Below, piece by piece: positions 9,743-19,226 of a DNA stretch of 64,000 nucleotides. The stretch covers positions 81,093-145,092 of the forward strand of contig NZ_JAWOCR010000013.1 of NCBI RefSeq assembly GCF_046483665.1. Direction: 5' to 3'. The stretch comes from Thiohalophilus sp046483665. GTDB lineage: Bacteria > Pseudomonadota > Gammaproteobacteria > UBA6429 > Thiohalophilaceae. A program made the position numbers and the translations under genes. The notes under the pieces were generated by a model, which ran no database searches, was not told where the DNA came from, and worked only from the letters and a program-made list of their open reading frames with translations. Each line of letters begins with the position of its first letter. Position 1 is the stretch's first letter.

Positions 9743-10316
9743 CGTCGCCCTGGTTGTCCGCCTCGAAAGCGGGCTCGGATTGTTCGGCGTCGGGCGCAGG
9801 TTGATCCGCGCGTTGACGCATCTGGAAGGTAATGCGCCGCATCATCTGCAGCGCCGCTTCTTCGGCCAGCAGGCGCTCGAGACGTGCTTCCTCGTCATCC
9901 ATGGCCAGGGCATTGTTCGGATCGAACTGGTAAGAGCGGCGGACACTGATCGTCTGATTCTGCAGCAGCGGCTGGCCGTCGGCATTCTCGAGCGTGAAGC
10001 TGACCTGATAACGCAGCTCGTACTCGTTGGGCCGCCCGGCACTGTCTACCGACAAGGTACGTCGTGTCACGTCCTCCCGATTGATCACCAGTCGTGCGGC
10101 CGCGCCTGTCGCATCGCCGAACTCCAGCTTCGCGTCTGACAGGCGCCAGGAGCGGCTCAACGATTCGCCCAGAGCCGAATAGGGCGCGACGCCTTCGGCC
10201 ACCGTGTATTGCAATTGGGGGGGCATATCCACCGCGCCGCGCAGGCGAAACCCGCAGGCCTGCAGCACCAGGGTCAGAATCAATAACAGCGGCAGCCAGT
10301 AACGTGTCTTGGACAT
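9726..10316 (-). CDS. lptE: LPS-assembly lipoprotein LptE
   Basis: The 196-residue product has a lipoprotein signal peptide (WLPLLLILTLVLQACGF) with lipobox LQAC, so the mature protein starts at Cys21. LptE plugs LptD in the outer membrane and helps insert LPS. GFRLRGAVDMPPQL directly after the cysteine matches the family start. The tail from about residue 170 is acidic and low-complexity. It lies between leuS and holA, the conserved position. Confidence 0.94.
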   Translation of the reverse strand: MSKTRYWLPLLLILTLVLQACGFRLRGAVDMPPQLQYTVAEGVAPYSALGESLSRSWRLSDAKLEFGDATGAAARLVINREDVTRRTLSVDSAGRPNEYELRYQVSFTLENADGQPLLQNQTISVRRSYQFDPNNALAMDDEEARLERLLAEEAALQMMRRITFQMRQRADQPAPDAEQSEPAFEADNQGDDEAAR

Positions 10317-10325
10317 TGTGCGCCT

Positions 10326-12782
10326 CTATTTGACCACGATATTGACCAGCTTGCCCGGGACCACGATCAGCTTGATGATCCCCTTGCCCTCGATAAAGCG
10401 TTGCACATTTTCTTCCTGCTGGGCAGCCTGCTCGATCTGATTGCGCCCGGCATCCACCGGCATGCTGATGCGACCGCGCAGCTTGCCGTTGACCTGCACC
10501 ACCAGCTCGACCTCTTCGCGCACCAGGGCCGACTCATCCACCTGCGGCCAGGGCTGTTCGATTACCGCCTTTTCATGACCCAGTGCCTGCCATAGCACGT
10601 GGGTAATATGCGGCACGATGGGGGATAACAACAGCACGACCGTCTCCAGGGCTTCCTGGACCACAGCCCGGCCCGCCCGGGAATCATCCTCGAACTTGCC
10701 CAGTGCGTTCATCAGTTCCATGACAGCAGCAATGGCCGTGTTGAAGGTAAAGCGCCGGCCCATATCGTCGGTGCACTTGGCGATGGTTTCGTGCACCTGA
10801 CGGCGCAGTGTTTTCTGTTTGTCCGACAGGGCGGCGGGATCGACCGCCCCGGCCGGGTCGCCCTCGACATGTTGCTGCACCCTGGTCCACAGACGCTTGA
10901 GAAACCGGTAACCCCCGTCGACGCCCGCATCGGACCATTCCAGAGACTGTTCCGGCGGCGCGGCGAACATCATGAACAGTCGCGCGGTGTCAGCGCCGTA
11001 TTTGTCAATCAGCGCCTGCGGGTCCACCGTGTTGCCCTTGGACTTGGACATCTTGGCGCCGTCTTTTAACACCATGCCCTGGGTCAGCAGACGGGTAAAC
11101 GGTTCGGCATTTTGAATCAGCCCCACATCGCGCATCAACTTGTTATAAAAGCGCGCGTATAACAAATGCAGGATGGCGTGCTCGATACCACCGATGTACT
11201 GGTCCACCGGCAGCCAGTAGTCGGCGCGAGCATCCAGCATCGCCTTGTCGTTGTCCGCGCTGGCATAGCGAGCGTAATACCAGCTCGACTCCATGAAGGT
11301 ATCGAAGGTATCGGTTTCACGCTCGGCCTTGCTGCCGCATTTGGGACAGCGGGTATTATAAAATTCCGGCATCTGCTTGAGCGGCGAGCCAACCACGCCC
11401 TCGAAGTTGACCTCTTCGGGCAACACCACCGGCAGGTCCTTTTCCGGCACCGGCACTTCGCCGCATTGTTTGCAGTGAATGATCGGAATCGGTGCGCCCC
11501 AGTAACGCTGACGTGACACCCCCCAGTCGCGCAGGCGGTAGGTGACCCGTTTCTCGCCGCGCTTTTGTTTTTTCAGGTGATCGGCAATCCGGTCGAACGC
11601 CAGTTCGGAAGTCAGGCCATCGAACTCGCCGGAATTGATCAAATTGCCTTTGTCGGTGAACGCGCCTTCATCAAGATCGGGTAATTCGCCCTCGATCGGG
11701 GCGATCACCGGTCGAATCGGCAACCCATAGGCGCGGGCAAACTCCCAGTCGCGCGGATCGTGCGCGGGCACCGACATGACCGCCCCTTCGCCATAACTCA
11801 TCAACACGAAGTTGGCCACGTAGATCGGCAGCTGATCGCCGCTGATCGGATGCACCGCCTTGAAGCCGGTATCGATACCCTTCTTCTCCAGGGTTTCGAG
11901 CGTGGCTTCGGCGGTCCCGGTCTGTTCGCACTCTTTTATAAAGTCGGCCACATTGGCATAGCGCTCGCCCGCTTCCTGCGCCAGCGGGTGTTGTGCCGCC
12001 ACCGCCATATAGGTCACACCCATCAGGGTATCCGGGCGGGTGGTAAAGACTTTCAGACGTTCCTTGCGCCCGGCCAGGTCGAAGGCAATCTCCACCCCAT
12101 GGGACCGGCCGATCCAGTTGCGCTGCATGGTGCGCACCTGCTCCGGCCAGCCCTCCAGGTTATCCAGCTCCTCCAGCAGTTCATCGGCATAGGCAGTGAT
12201 CTTCATGAACCATTGCGGGATGTCCTTGCGCTCCACTGCGGTATCGCAACGCCAGCACTTGCCCTCGATCACCTGTTCGTTGGCCAGCACGGTCAGATCG
12301 TTCGGACACCAGTTGACCGGCGAGGTCTTTTTGTAAACCAGTCCTTTTTTATACAGTTTGGTAAACAGCCACTGCTCCCAGCGGTAATAATCGGGATCGC
12401 AGGTGGCCAGTTCCCGATCCCAGTCGTAACCGAGCCCCAGCCTCTTGAGCTGGGTGCGCATGTAATCGATGTTCTGCCGGGTCCAGATGGCCGGGGCCAC
12501 CTGGTTCTGCATGGCCGCGTTTTCCGCCGGCAGACCGAAGGCGTCCCAGCCCATCGGCTGCAGCACATTCTTGCCCTGCATGCGCTGATAGCGGCTGATC
12601 ACATCCCCGATGGTGTAATTGCGAACATGGCCCATGTGCAGGCGGCCGCTCGGATAGGGAAACATGGACAGGCAATAGAATTTCTCCCTGTCCGGATCCT
12701 CGCTGACCTTGAAGGATTGCTGCGCTTCCCAGTACTGCTGGGCGGTCTGCTCGATCTGTTCGGGGCGGTATTGTTCGTCCAT
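10326..12782 (-). CDS. leuS: Leucyl-tRNA synthetase
   Basis: This is a class I synthetase that charges tRNA-Leu. It starts MDEQYRPEQIEQTAQQYW at 12782; an in-frame ATG 24 bases upstream is less likely. The HIGH-type motif appears in PSGRLHMGHVRNYTIGD and the KMSKS motif in AKMSKSKGN. The editing domain contains the T-rich segment VFTTRPDTLMG. Length is 818 residues, close to the usual 860. The gene heads the minus-strand block and is divergent from the ybeL-like gene, as in E. coli, with 162 bases between start codons for both promoters. Confidence 0.97.
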   Translation of the reverse strand: MDEQYRPEQIEQTAQQYWEAQQSFKVSEDPDREKFYCLSMFPYPSGRLHMGHVRNYTIGDVISRYQRMQGKNVLQPMGWDAFGLPAENAAMQNQVAPAIWTRQNIDYMRTQLKRLGLGYDWDRELATCDPDYYRWEQWLFTKLYKKGLVYKKTSPVNWCPNDLTVLANEQVIEGKCWRCDTAVERKDIPQWFMKITAYADELLEELDNLEGWPEQVRTMQRNWIGRSHGVEIAFDLAGRKERLKVFTTRPDTLMGVTYMAVAAQHPLAQEAGERYANVADFIKECEQTGTAEATLETLEKKGIDTGFKAVHPISGDQLPIYVANFVLMSYGEGAVMSVPAHDPRDWEFARAYGLPIRPVIAPIEGELPDLDEGAFTDKGNLINSGEFDGLTSELAFDRIADHLKKQKRGEKRVTYRLRDWGVSRQRYWGAPIPIIHCKQCGEVPVPEKDLPVVLPEEVNFEGVVGSPLKQMPEFYNTRCPKCGSKAERETDTFDTFMESSWYYARYASADNDKAMLDARADYWLPVDQYIGGIEHAILHLLYARFYNKLMRDVGLIQNAEPFTRLLTQGMVLKDGAKMSKSKGNTVDPQALIDKYGADTARLFMMFAAPPEQSLEWSDAGVDGGYRFLKRLWTRVQQHVEGDPAGAVDPAALSDKQKTLRRQVHETIAKCTDDMGRRFTFNTAIAAVMELMNALGKFEDDSRAGRAVVQEALETVVLLLSPIVPHITHVLWQALGHEKAVIEQPWPQVDESALVREEVELVVQVNGKLRGRISMPVDAGRNQIEQAAQQEENVQRFIEGKGIIKLIVVPGKLVNIVVK

Positions 12783-12944
12783 TCGCTCGCTGCTTCGGTT
12801 GATCATCGGATTGGGATAAGCGACCTATTCTACTCCGCCCGCACGCCGGGCAAAACCGCGATATTCGGCCCCCGGGGCTTGCAAGTGCCGGCCAGCGGAC
12901 CCAAGATAACCTTATCTGGTTGAAAAAAATAAGGAATCGACACC

Positions 12945-13463
12945 ATGAACGATACTCAGGATCGGCTGCTCAAGGCCTACCGCGATATGATGCACCACCT
13001 GCGCGACGCGTGGACGGATGTAGAAGAAAAAGCATTGCCACCGCTGCAGGAACGCCTCGACAAAGCGATGCAACAGGCTTCGGAGATGGGCGAGCTCAGC
13101 CGCGAGGAGGCCGAACGAGTCCGCGAATATGTGCGCCGTGATGTGGAAGAAGCGGCAGATTTCATGAGCGAGAATGGTCGCCAGCTCAAGGAGTGGCTCC
13201 AGTTCGATCTCCAGTTTGCCGAATCCAAATTCGCCGAAATGTTTGCCGCCGTAGCGGATCGAACCCGGCTGGAACTGGAGTTGCTGGCCGAGCGGGCCCG
13301 TCGGGTCGGCGAATGGCATACCGGGGAAATCACCGGCATCGGTGTCCTGCAGTGCAAGCAGTGTGGCGAGAAGCTACACTTCGAAAAACCGGGCCACATT
13401 CCGCCCTGTCCCAAATGCCGGGCTACCGTCTTCAAGAAATATTTCGGCCCGCCACAAGAATAA
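12945..13463 (+). CDS. ybeL: YbeL-like zinc-ribbon protein (DUF1451)
   Basis: The 172-residue protein has a long helical, charged N-terminal region (about residues 1-115). A C-terminal zinc ribbon follows, with cysteines in CKQCGEKLHF and PPCPKCRATVF. This matches the E. coli YbeL family, whose gene is also divergent from leuS. Its molecular role is not established. The start has a clear Shine-Dalgarno (AAGGAA, 9 bases upstream of the ATG). Confidence 0.9.
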   Translation: MNDTQDRLLKAYRDMMHHLRDAWTDVEEKALPPLQERLDKAMQQASEMGELSREEAERVREYVRRDVEEAADFMSENGRQLKEWLQFDLQFAESKFAEMFAAVADRTRLELELLAERARRVGEWHTGEITGIGVLQCKQCGEKLHFEKPGHIPPCPKCRATVFKKYFGPPQE

Positions 13464-13939
13464 TACCGCCCCCCCTCTGCGTGTCTGCGCATAATCCGGA
13501 GCGTGATGTCCCGTAACCTTCCCGGATCGGGACAGATCGTTCGCAACAATTCACCGACAATATCCGACATGCCAAAGTATGTGCGGGACCCTTCTTACTC
13601 ACGCATGATCGAGCGCCAAACCCGGCAGCGGCTTGTAGTTGGCCAGACAGGGCACGGTTATTTCCGGGCACAGCGGCATGGTTGTGGTCATGCCCCCTCG
13701 CCGTGATGCCTGGCAAACAGACATCCCCACGCAACAGGCGCCAAATTTATGACCCTGTTCAGATCGTCAAAATCTCATCGCCCCACTGGCGGATGACTGG
13801 CTCAGCTGAGGACTTTATCAGGGCATAATTGTCAGGAAATATACCCGGAGTTGCCTTTACATAACATATAAACTATAAGGGTATAAAAGTCCGATATCCG
13901 CTAACAGCATCCGGATTCCGCAACTTGAAGGTCGGCGTC
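13464..13939. other. 476-base gap without a convincing gene
   Basis: Short open frames occur on both strands here, but their translations are rich in R, P, H and C and show no family features. A small stem (GTCCCG/CGGGAC, 13508-13533) is present. The right part becomes AT-rich and contains a promoter candidate reported separately. I see no tRNA or recognisable structured RNA. Confidence 0.5.
13851..13879 (+). promoter_or_regulatory. Sigma-70 type promoter candidate for the DUF2892-GGDEF/EAL pair
   Basis: TTGCCT (13851-13856) and TATAAG (13874-13879) are separated by 17 bases, the optimal spacing. The element lies in a local AT-rich stretch about 60 bases before the ATG at 13940. It is a match by eye only. 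Confidence 0.45.
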
Positions 13940-14161
13940 ATGATCCAGCTCTCGAAAAATATCGGTCCCATCGAACGTAGCATACGCAGCCTTGTTGGAT
14001 TGTTGCTGATTTACCTGGGATTCATCGAGACCAGTATTATTCCGGATCCATTGTTTTCCTTTCTGGTCGGAATATTCGGCGCCGCCAATCTGTTCAGCGG
14101 ATTGCTGGGATGGTGTCCGATGTACCATCTGACCCGAACCACTGCCCGCGACGGCGAGTAA
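13940..14161 (+). CDS. Small DUF2892-type inner membrane protein
   Basis: The 73-residue protein has the pattern NIGPIERSIRSLVGLLLIYLG, then a second hydrophobic stretch and GLLGWCPMYHLTRT. This is the DUF2892 family (as in the C-terminal membrane part of YgaP), with two membrane helices. An in-frame TTG at 13925 exists, but the ATG at 13940 has AAGG 8 bases upstream. It ends 6 bases before the GGDEF/EAL gene, so the two are probably co-transcribed. Function unknown. Confidence 0.8.
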   Translation: MIQLSKNIGPIERSIRSLVGLLLIYLGFIETSIIPDPLFSFLVGIFGAANLFSGLLGWCPMYHLTRTTARDGE

Positions 14162-14167
14162 AGCCTG

Positions 14168-16036
14168 ATGCAGTTACGCGGCTGGCTGGTTATCGCTTTT
14201 GGTACCCTGTCTCTGTGTATCATTATCATTTTCGGTTACATGGCTCATCGCACCTCGCATGATGCGCGCCTGAACACCGGGTACAACTTTATCCAGCAAC
14301 GTCTGCATACCCTTGGCGGGCTGCTTGGACAGGAAACACGCGCCTCCCGGGCTCCTTTATCGCTTACTCTCGGGGTCGTTATCGACAAGCTGATTGCCGC
14401 CGATGAATTCCTTGTTATTCAAAACAGTCAGGGCAATATTCGTATCCTGGGAAATCCGCCCGCAGACTGGCAAAAAGCAGCCCATGATATTCACACCCAG
14501 GGGGATACCTCGCTTGTCCGTATAGACAATCAACGATTTATAGCCGGAACCACTACCCTTGATAACGGCTTGCAACTGTCACTATACAGTCTGGTCAGTA
14601 ACCGATTAGCGGTTTTTCAAGGCTACTCTGCCTGGAGCCGGTTCATTGTGGCTGCCCTGCTGACCCTCTGGCTGGCCATATGGAGCGCGTTAATCCTTGC
14701 TGGCTGGATAAACCGTCAGCTTGATCGGCAAAACAGGCGCCTGTTTTACCATGCCATGCATGACAACCTGACGGGACTGCCCAACCGTCTCATGTTACGC
14801 CAGGAACTCGAAAAATTTGTCACCCGGCCTTCCGGGCCGTTTGTTGCTCTATATATCCTTGATATCAAACACTTCCAGGAACTGAATGATACCCTGGGTC
14901 ATGTTTATGGTGATGACCTGCTGAAAAAAATTGGCCAACGCCTCAGCAGAAATAAACTTTCCTATGAACTGATGGCGCGCATGGGCAGTGATGAGTTCGG
15001 AATTATTGCGCAGCATGAGCGGGAGGAACAAATAAAGGAACTTGCCGAGCAGATCAACCGTCAACTGGAAAGACCGGTCAGTTTTGACAAGATACAGTTT
15101 CATACCAAGCTTAACATCGGTGTGGCGGTGTTTCCGGAGCATGGCAAACAGGCTGATATTCTTATACAAAACGCCGAAGTCGCCTTGTCCAGGGCCAAGT
15201 CACTGAAACAACCTCTTGTACTGTACAAACACGAAGACAACCCTTATAGCATCGCTCGCCTTAAATTGATCAGCGAATTACATCATGCCATCAAACATCA
15301 CGATCTGCAGATCTATTATCAACCAAAATATGATCTTGAGAGCGGCCAAATCACCGGCGCCGAAGCCCTGGCTCGCTGGGAATACGGCAAGGATAACTAT
15401 ATTCCTCCTGCTACCTTTATACCGCTTGCTGAACAAACCGGCCTGATCGGTCAGCTTTCCAGGCAAATGCTCTACGGCGCCATCCGGCAATGGCATGAAT
15501 GGTATCAGCAAGGCTACGACATGCAGATATCGCTTAATATATGTTCCAGTGACTTTGAGGATCCGATATTCAGGGAAGATATTCGCCGCTGTCTGGCCCA
15601 GTGGCAGGTGCCTCCGGACAGGATTATTCTGGAGATCACCGAAAATACATTGATGGAAACTCACGATACCAATCGACGCCTGCTCGAATCTCTGCGTGAC
15701 AGCGGCGTCATATTATCCATCGATGATTTCGGTACGGGATTCTCTTCCCTGGCCTATCTGCGCCATTTGCCGATTACCGAAATCAAAATAGACAAAATCT
15801 TTGTCCAGGGAATGTTAAATAACATCAATGACCGGGCTATTGTCAGAACCATCATTGATCTGGCACATAATCTTGGATTCCAGATCGTGGCAGAGGGCGT
15901 TGAAGACCACCAGACTCTGTTGTTGTTACAGGAAATGGGATGCGAGTTCATCCAAGGTTACTATATTGGCAGACCTGTTCCGCCAGGGGAATTTAAAAGC
16001 CAGCTTTCAAAACAGGAAACCATTACAGAACCATAA
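14168..16036 (+). CDS. Membrane GGDEF/EAL protein, probable c-di-GMP phosphodiesterase
   Basis: The 622-residue protein has a membrane helix at about 7-25, a periplasmic sensor region, and a second helix at about 155-178. A GGDEF domain (about 195-350) and an EAL domain (about 370-610) follow. The GGDEF signature is changed to GSDEF near residue 272, so cyclase activity is doubtful. The EAL catalytic set looks complete: EALARW (about 398), the Asn in NICSSDF, the Glu in EITENTL, DDFGTGFSSL (about 518), KIDKIF and VAEGVED. I infer a phosphodiesterase that may be tuned by GTP at the GGDEF domain. The upstream DUF2892 gene is 6 bases away. Confidence 0.9.
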   Translation: MQLRGWLVIAFGTLSLCIIIIFGYMAHRTSHDARLNTGYNFIQQRLHTLGGLLGQETRASRAPLSLTLGVVIDKLIAADEFLVIQNSQGNIRILGNPPADWQKAAHDIHTQGDTSLVRIDNQRFIAGTTTLDNGLQLSLYSLVSNRLAVFQGYSAWSRFIVAALLTLWLAIWSALILAGWINRQLDRQNRRLFYHAMHDNLTGLPNRLMLRQELEKFVTRPSGPFVALYILDIKHFQELNDTLGHVYGDDLLKKIGQRLSRNKLSYELMARMGSDEFGIIAQHEREEQIKELAEQINRQLERPVSFDKIQFHTKLNIGVAVFPEHGKQADILIQNAEVALSRAKSLKQPLVLYKHEDNPYSIARLKLISELHHAIKHHDLQIYYQPKYDLESGQITGAEALARWEYGKDNYIPPATFIPLAEQTGLIGQLSRQMLYGAIRQWHEWYQQGYDMQISLNICSSDFEDPIFREDIRRCLAQWQVPPDRIILEITENTLMETHDTNRRLLESLRDSGVILSIDDFGTGFSSLAYLRHLPITEIKIDKIFVQGMLNNINDRAIVRTIIDLAHNLGFQIVAEGVEDHQTLLLLQEMGCEFIQGYYIGRPVPPGEFKSQLSKQETITEP

Positions 16037-16334
16037 TATCCGTGGCTGGCCTGTCGCCAGTAACGGTCCAGCCGTTGTTCCCGGAAGTCCGGACTGACCC
16101 GTACTTTAAGCCAGGTACGGGCGATAAGATGCAGCGCAAATCCGCAGCGGATAAAAATTCTCGAATCTATGAAGGAAGTGTGAAATGGCTTGCCGGATTG
16201 CGTGGCTCATGCCCCCAGAGCCTCAATTGTAAGGTCGACGGCCATCAGTTCGCAGCGCACAGCGATTACCCGGGAAATTTTCTGCCGGGTTTGCATTGTC
16301 TCTCGGATTGCCTGGCGGAGGTTTCTGGTCTCTG
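16037..16334. other. Gap between convergent GGDEF/EAL gene and lnt
   Basis: No convincing gene. There is a perfect 7-bp stem CCCGTAC/GTACGGG (16098-16104 with 16115-16121) and a 6-bp stem ACCCGG/CCGGGT (16268-16290). Neither is followed by a clear T run, so I do not call a terminator. A 125-codon plus-strand frame here lacks family features and overlaps the lnt end. Confidence 0.4.
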
Positions 16335-17882
16335 TCAGTCGGATTTGGCGACAGGTCGGCTCCTGGCGAGCCAAACGAGTACAACGCCGCTGAGTAACAA
16401 TAACAGCAAAACCGGATAGTTTCCGAAACGGATATACGGGGTGCTGCCCTGTCGGGGCTGGATATCCCCCCGGGTGACATGTGTTTCAAACTGGACAGAA
16501 CGGGCAATCAGGCGACCCTTGTGATCGACGATAGCACTGATACCGTTGGTGGTCGCACGCAATAATGGTCGCCCGGTTTCCAGGGCACGCATGCGGGCAA
16601 TTTGCAGATGCTGATGCGGTGCGAAGGAATCACCATACCAGGCGTTATTGCTGCCATTGATCATCAGCGTCGCTTCGGGCAGTTGCCGGATCACTTCCTC
16701 ACCGAACACATCCTCGTAACAGACCGTGGCGGCCACCGAATGACCGGCGGCCTGTAACAGGGGCTGATCAGGATCGCCTGCACTGAAGCTGGACATAGGC
16801 AGATCGAAAAAGGCAATCATGCCACGCAGCATCGACTCCAGCGGCACATATTCACCAAACGGAACCAGGTGAGTCTTGTGATACATTCCCGGGGTGCGGC
16901 CCACGCTGAGCAGACTGTTGTAATAGGCCCGGCTCTGGCGATCCATTACAGGTAGACCCAGCACAATATCCGTGTCATGTTCTCGCGCCCGCTGTTGCAG
17001 TTCAGCCAGATAACCATCCTTGATATTGTGATAAAAAGTGCTCACCGCGTTTTCCGGCCAGACAACCAGATCGCTGTTCCATTCCTGTTCGGTCAGTTCC
17101 CGATATAATGACAACCGTTTGCTCAAAGCCTCCGGATCCCATTTGGTGGCCTGAGGCAGGTTGCCCTGAATCAGACTCGCGCGCAGCGGCTGCCCCTCGG
17201 GCTGGGTCCAGGTGATCTGCAATAATCCGTAACCCAGCAGATGCAGGGCAACAAACAGCAGCAACAGGCCGAGTTGTTTGCGTCGGCTACGATAGAGCAG
17301 GATCAGTAACAACAATGCCGCGCCCAGCAAGGTGACCCAGCCCAGACCATAACTGCCCAGCACTGGCGCATAACCGGCCAGGCCACTGTCGATCTGGCTG
17401 TAGCCCAGATTCAGCCAGGGGAAACCGGTCAAAAACCAGCCGCGAACCCATTCCAGCCCGATCCACAACGCCGGAAAAACCAGTAACAGGCTCAATAAAC
17501 GCTGATGCCGATGTCTGGCAAGCGCGTTGCGTATCCGCACGGCGAGATAGCCGAGTAATCCGTAATAGAGCGCGACAAAAGCGACGAACAGGGCAGTTAA
17601 CAAGGCCGCCAGCATGACCGAGGCAGAACCAAACTCATGAATGGCGACATACACCCAGGAGACACCGACGCCGAACAGGCCAAGCCCGAACAGATAGCCA
17701 CTGAACAGAGCCTGCCGCGGCGTGGCATCCAGCCACAGATAGAACAGTAATGCCGGGGCCAGATAGGCCAGCGGCAGAAAGACGAACGGTTCAAACGCCA
17801 GCGGCAGGGCTGCGCCGGCCAGAAGCGCCAGGCCATAGCGGGCATGGCGCTGGCTTAACAAGGGTTCAGCCGCCCCGCGCAC
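16335..17882 (-). CDS. lnt: Apolipoprotein N-acyltransferase
   Basis: Lnt adds the third acyl chain to lipoproteins in the inner membrane. The protein has several N-terminal membrane helices, then a nitrilase-like periplasmic domain. Its Glu-Lys-Cys triad is visible in WPENAVS, YHKTHLVPFGEYVP and VCYEDVFGE. A final helix closes the protein. The start is uncertain. A GTG at 17882 overlaps the corC end and gives an N-terminus like E. coli Lnt (about 515 residues); a TTG at 17861 directly after the corC stop is the alternative. It ends the miaB-ybeZ-ybeY-corC-lnt block. Confidence 0.94.
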   Translation of the reverse strand: MRGAAEPLLSQRHARYGLALLAGAALPLAFEPFVFLPLAYLAPALLFYLWLDATPRQALFSGYLFGLGLFGVGVSWVYVAIHEFGSASVMLAALLTALFVAFVALYYGLLGYLAVRIRNALARHRHQRLLSLLLVFPALWIGLEWVRGWFLTGFPWLNLGYSQIDSGLAGYAPVLGSYGLGWVTLLGAALLLLILLYRSRRKQLGLLLLFVALHLLGYGLLQITWTQPEGQPLRASLIQGNLPQATKWDPEALSKRLSLYRELTEQEWNSDLVVWPENAVSTFYHNIKDGYLAELQQRAREHDTDIVLGLPVMDRQSRAYYNSLLSVGRTPGMYHKTHLVPFGEYVPLESMLRGMIAFFDLPMSSFSAGDPDQPLLQAAGHSVAATVCYEDVFGEEVIRQLPEATLMINGSNNAWYGDSFAPHQHLQIARMRALETGRPLLRATTNGISAIVDHKGRLIARSVQFETHVTRGDIQPRQGSTPYIRFGNYPVLLLLLLSGVVLVWLARSRPVAKSD

Positions 17883-18768
17883 TGCTGCGTTCGACGCTCT
17901 CGGCTTGCGCCGGGGTTTCGAGCTGACGTACCTCCAGCAGATGGACCTGGCGATTGGTTGCCCGCAGGACACGGAACTGCAGATTCCCCAGCTCGATCAC
18001 TTCGCCACGCTTGGGCAGATGTCCCAGCTGATTGATCACCAGGCCACCAATCGTGTCGAATTCTTCGTCACTATAATCGGTACCGAAGTGATGATTGAAA
18101 TCCTCGATGGGCGTAATGCCCTTGACCGTAGCGGTCTGGTTTTCATGTTGCAGGATCTGCGTATCTTCCTCGAAGTCGTGCTCATCCTCAATCTCGCCGA
18201 CAATCTGCTCCAGCACGTCCTCGATGGTCACCAGGCCGGCCACGCCACCGTATTCATCGACCACGATCGCCATGTGGTTACGATTGGCGCGAAACTCCTT
18301 GAGCAGCACGTTCAGTCGTTTGCTTTCGGGAATGATGACGGCGGGACGCAGGATATCGCGAATATTCAGCCGGCTTTGTTCGCCTTCGAGAAAATAGGGC
18401 AGCAGATCCTTGGCCAGCAGAATGCCGATCACATCGTCCTTGCTCTCTCCCACGGCCGGAAAGCGCGAGTGGGCGGAATCGATCACCGTTTTTAATATCT
18501 GTTTGGGATCGGCATCGCGTTCGACGACGGTCATTTGCGAGCGCGGGATCATGATATCGCGCACCTGCATGTCGGAGACCTGCAGGACACCTTCGATCAT
18601 GGCCATGGCATCGATGTCGATGACCTGATTACGGTGTGCTTCGTGCAGGGCTTCCTGTAGCTGGTCCAGATCTTTCAGGTCGCCCTGCAGGGCCTGACCC
18701 AGCCGTTCCAGCCACGATTTTTGCGGTTTGGTATCTTTGTCGGGGTTCCCCGATCGATCTTCGCTCAT
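17866..18768 (-). CDS. corC: CorC/YbeX family CBS-domain protein
   Basis: The 300-residue protein carries a paired CBS domain (about 65-190, VRDIMIPRSQM and VVDEYGGVAGLVTIEDVLE). A C-terminal CorC_HlyC domain follows (GGLVINQLGHLPKRGE). The family is linked to Mg/Co efflux and to ribosome metabolism with YbeY. It overlaps ybeY by 4 bases, showing translational coupling. The gene keeps its conserved place before lnt. Confidence 0.94.
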   Translation of the reverse strand: MSEDRSGNPDKDTKPQKSWLERLGQALQGDLKDLDQLQEALHEAHRNQVIDIDAMAMIEGVLQVSDMQVRDIMIPRSQMTVVERDADPKQILKTVIDSAHSRFPAVGESKDDVIGILLAKDLLPYFLEGEQSRLNIRDILRPAVIIPESKRLNVLLKEFRANRNHMAIVVDEYGGVAGLVTIEDVLEQIVGEIEDEHDFEEDTQILQHENQTATVKGITPIEDFNHHFGTDYSDEEFDTIGGLVINQLGHLPKRGEVIELGNLQFRVLRATNRQVHLLEVRQLETPAQAESVERSSARGG

Positions 18769-19226
18769 TGCGCTTCTTCCAGTCGGTAAGGATTGGTATA
18801 GCCCAGTTCTTCCATGATGCTGATTTCCCGACGCTCCATTGCTTCTGCCTCGTCCTGTTGCAGATGATCATACCCCAGTAAATGCAGGGTGCCGTGTACT
18901 ACCATATGCGCCCAGTGGGCTGTCTCTTGCTTGCCCTGTTCAGTGGCCTCGCGCTGTACCACCGGGGCACAGATCACCAGATCACCGAGCAAAGCCAGTT
19001 CGACCTCGGGTGGACACTCGAACGGAAACGACAAGACGTTGGTCGGTCCGCTTTTGTGCCGGTATTGCTCGTTCAGTTCGGCGCTTTCGGCTTCCTCGAC
19101 GAGGCGTACCGTTAATTCAGCCTCTTCACGCTTCTCGGCCTGCAGAGCCGCGCTGGCCCAGCGCTGAATTTCCGCGTCAGGGGGGCCGGTCGCCGCGATC
19201 CGCTGCACCTCCACTTCAATACTCAT
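18765..19226 (-). CDS. ybeY: Endoribonuclease YbeY
   Basis: The 153-residue protein carries the zinc-binding motif HGTLHLLGYDH (about residues 109-119), the three-histidine site of this single-strand endoribonuclease. YbeY acts in 16S rRNA 3' maturation and ribosome quality control. TNVLSFPFE is the second conserved block. It overlaps its neighbours on both sides by 4 bases. Confidence 0.96.
   Translation of the reverse strand: MSIEVEVQRIAATGPPDAEIQRWASAALQAEKREEAELTVRLVEEAESAELNEQYRHKSGPTNVLSFPFECPPEVELALLGDLVICAPVVQREATEQGKQETAHWAHMVVHGTLHLLGYDHLQQDEAEAMERREISIMEELGYTNPYRLEEAQ

Noticed and set aside
13432..13734. 100-codon minus-strand frame after the ybeL-like gene
   Set aside because: It overlaps the ybeL 3' end, its composition is Arg/Gly/Cys-rich, and it shows no ribosome site or family feature.
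16042..16419. 125-codon plus-strand frame between the GGDEF/EAL gene and lnt
   Set aside because: It runs into the lnt coding end on the other strand, has no recognisable domain, and its region holds hairpins.
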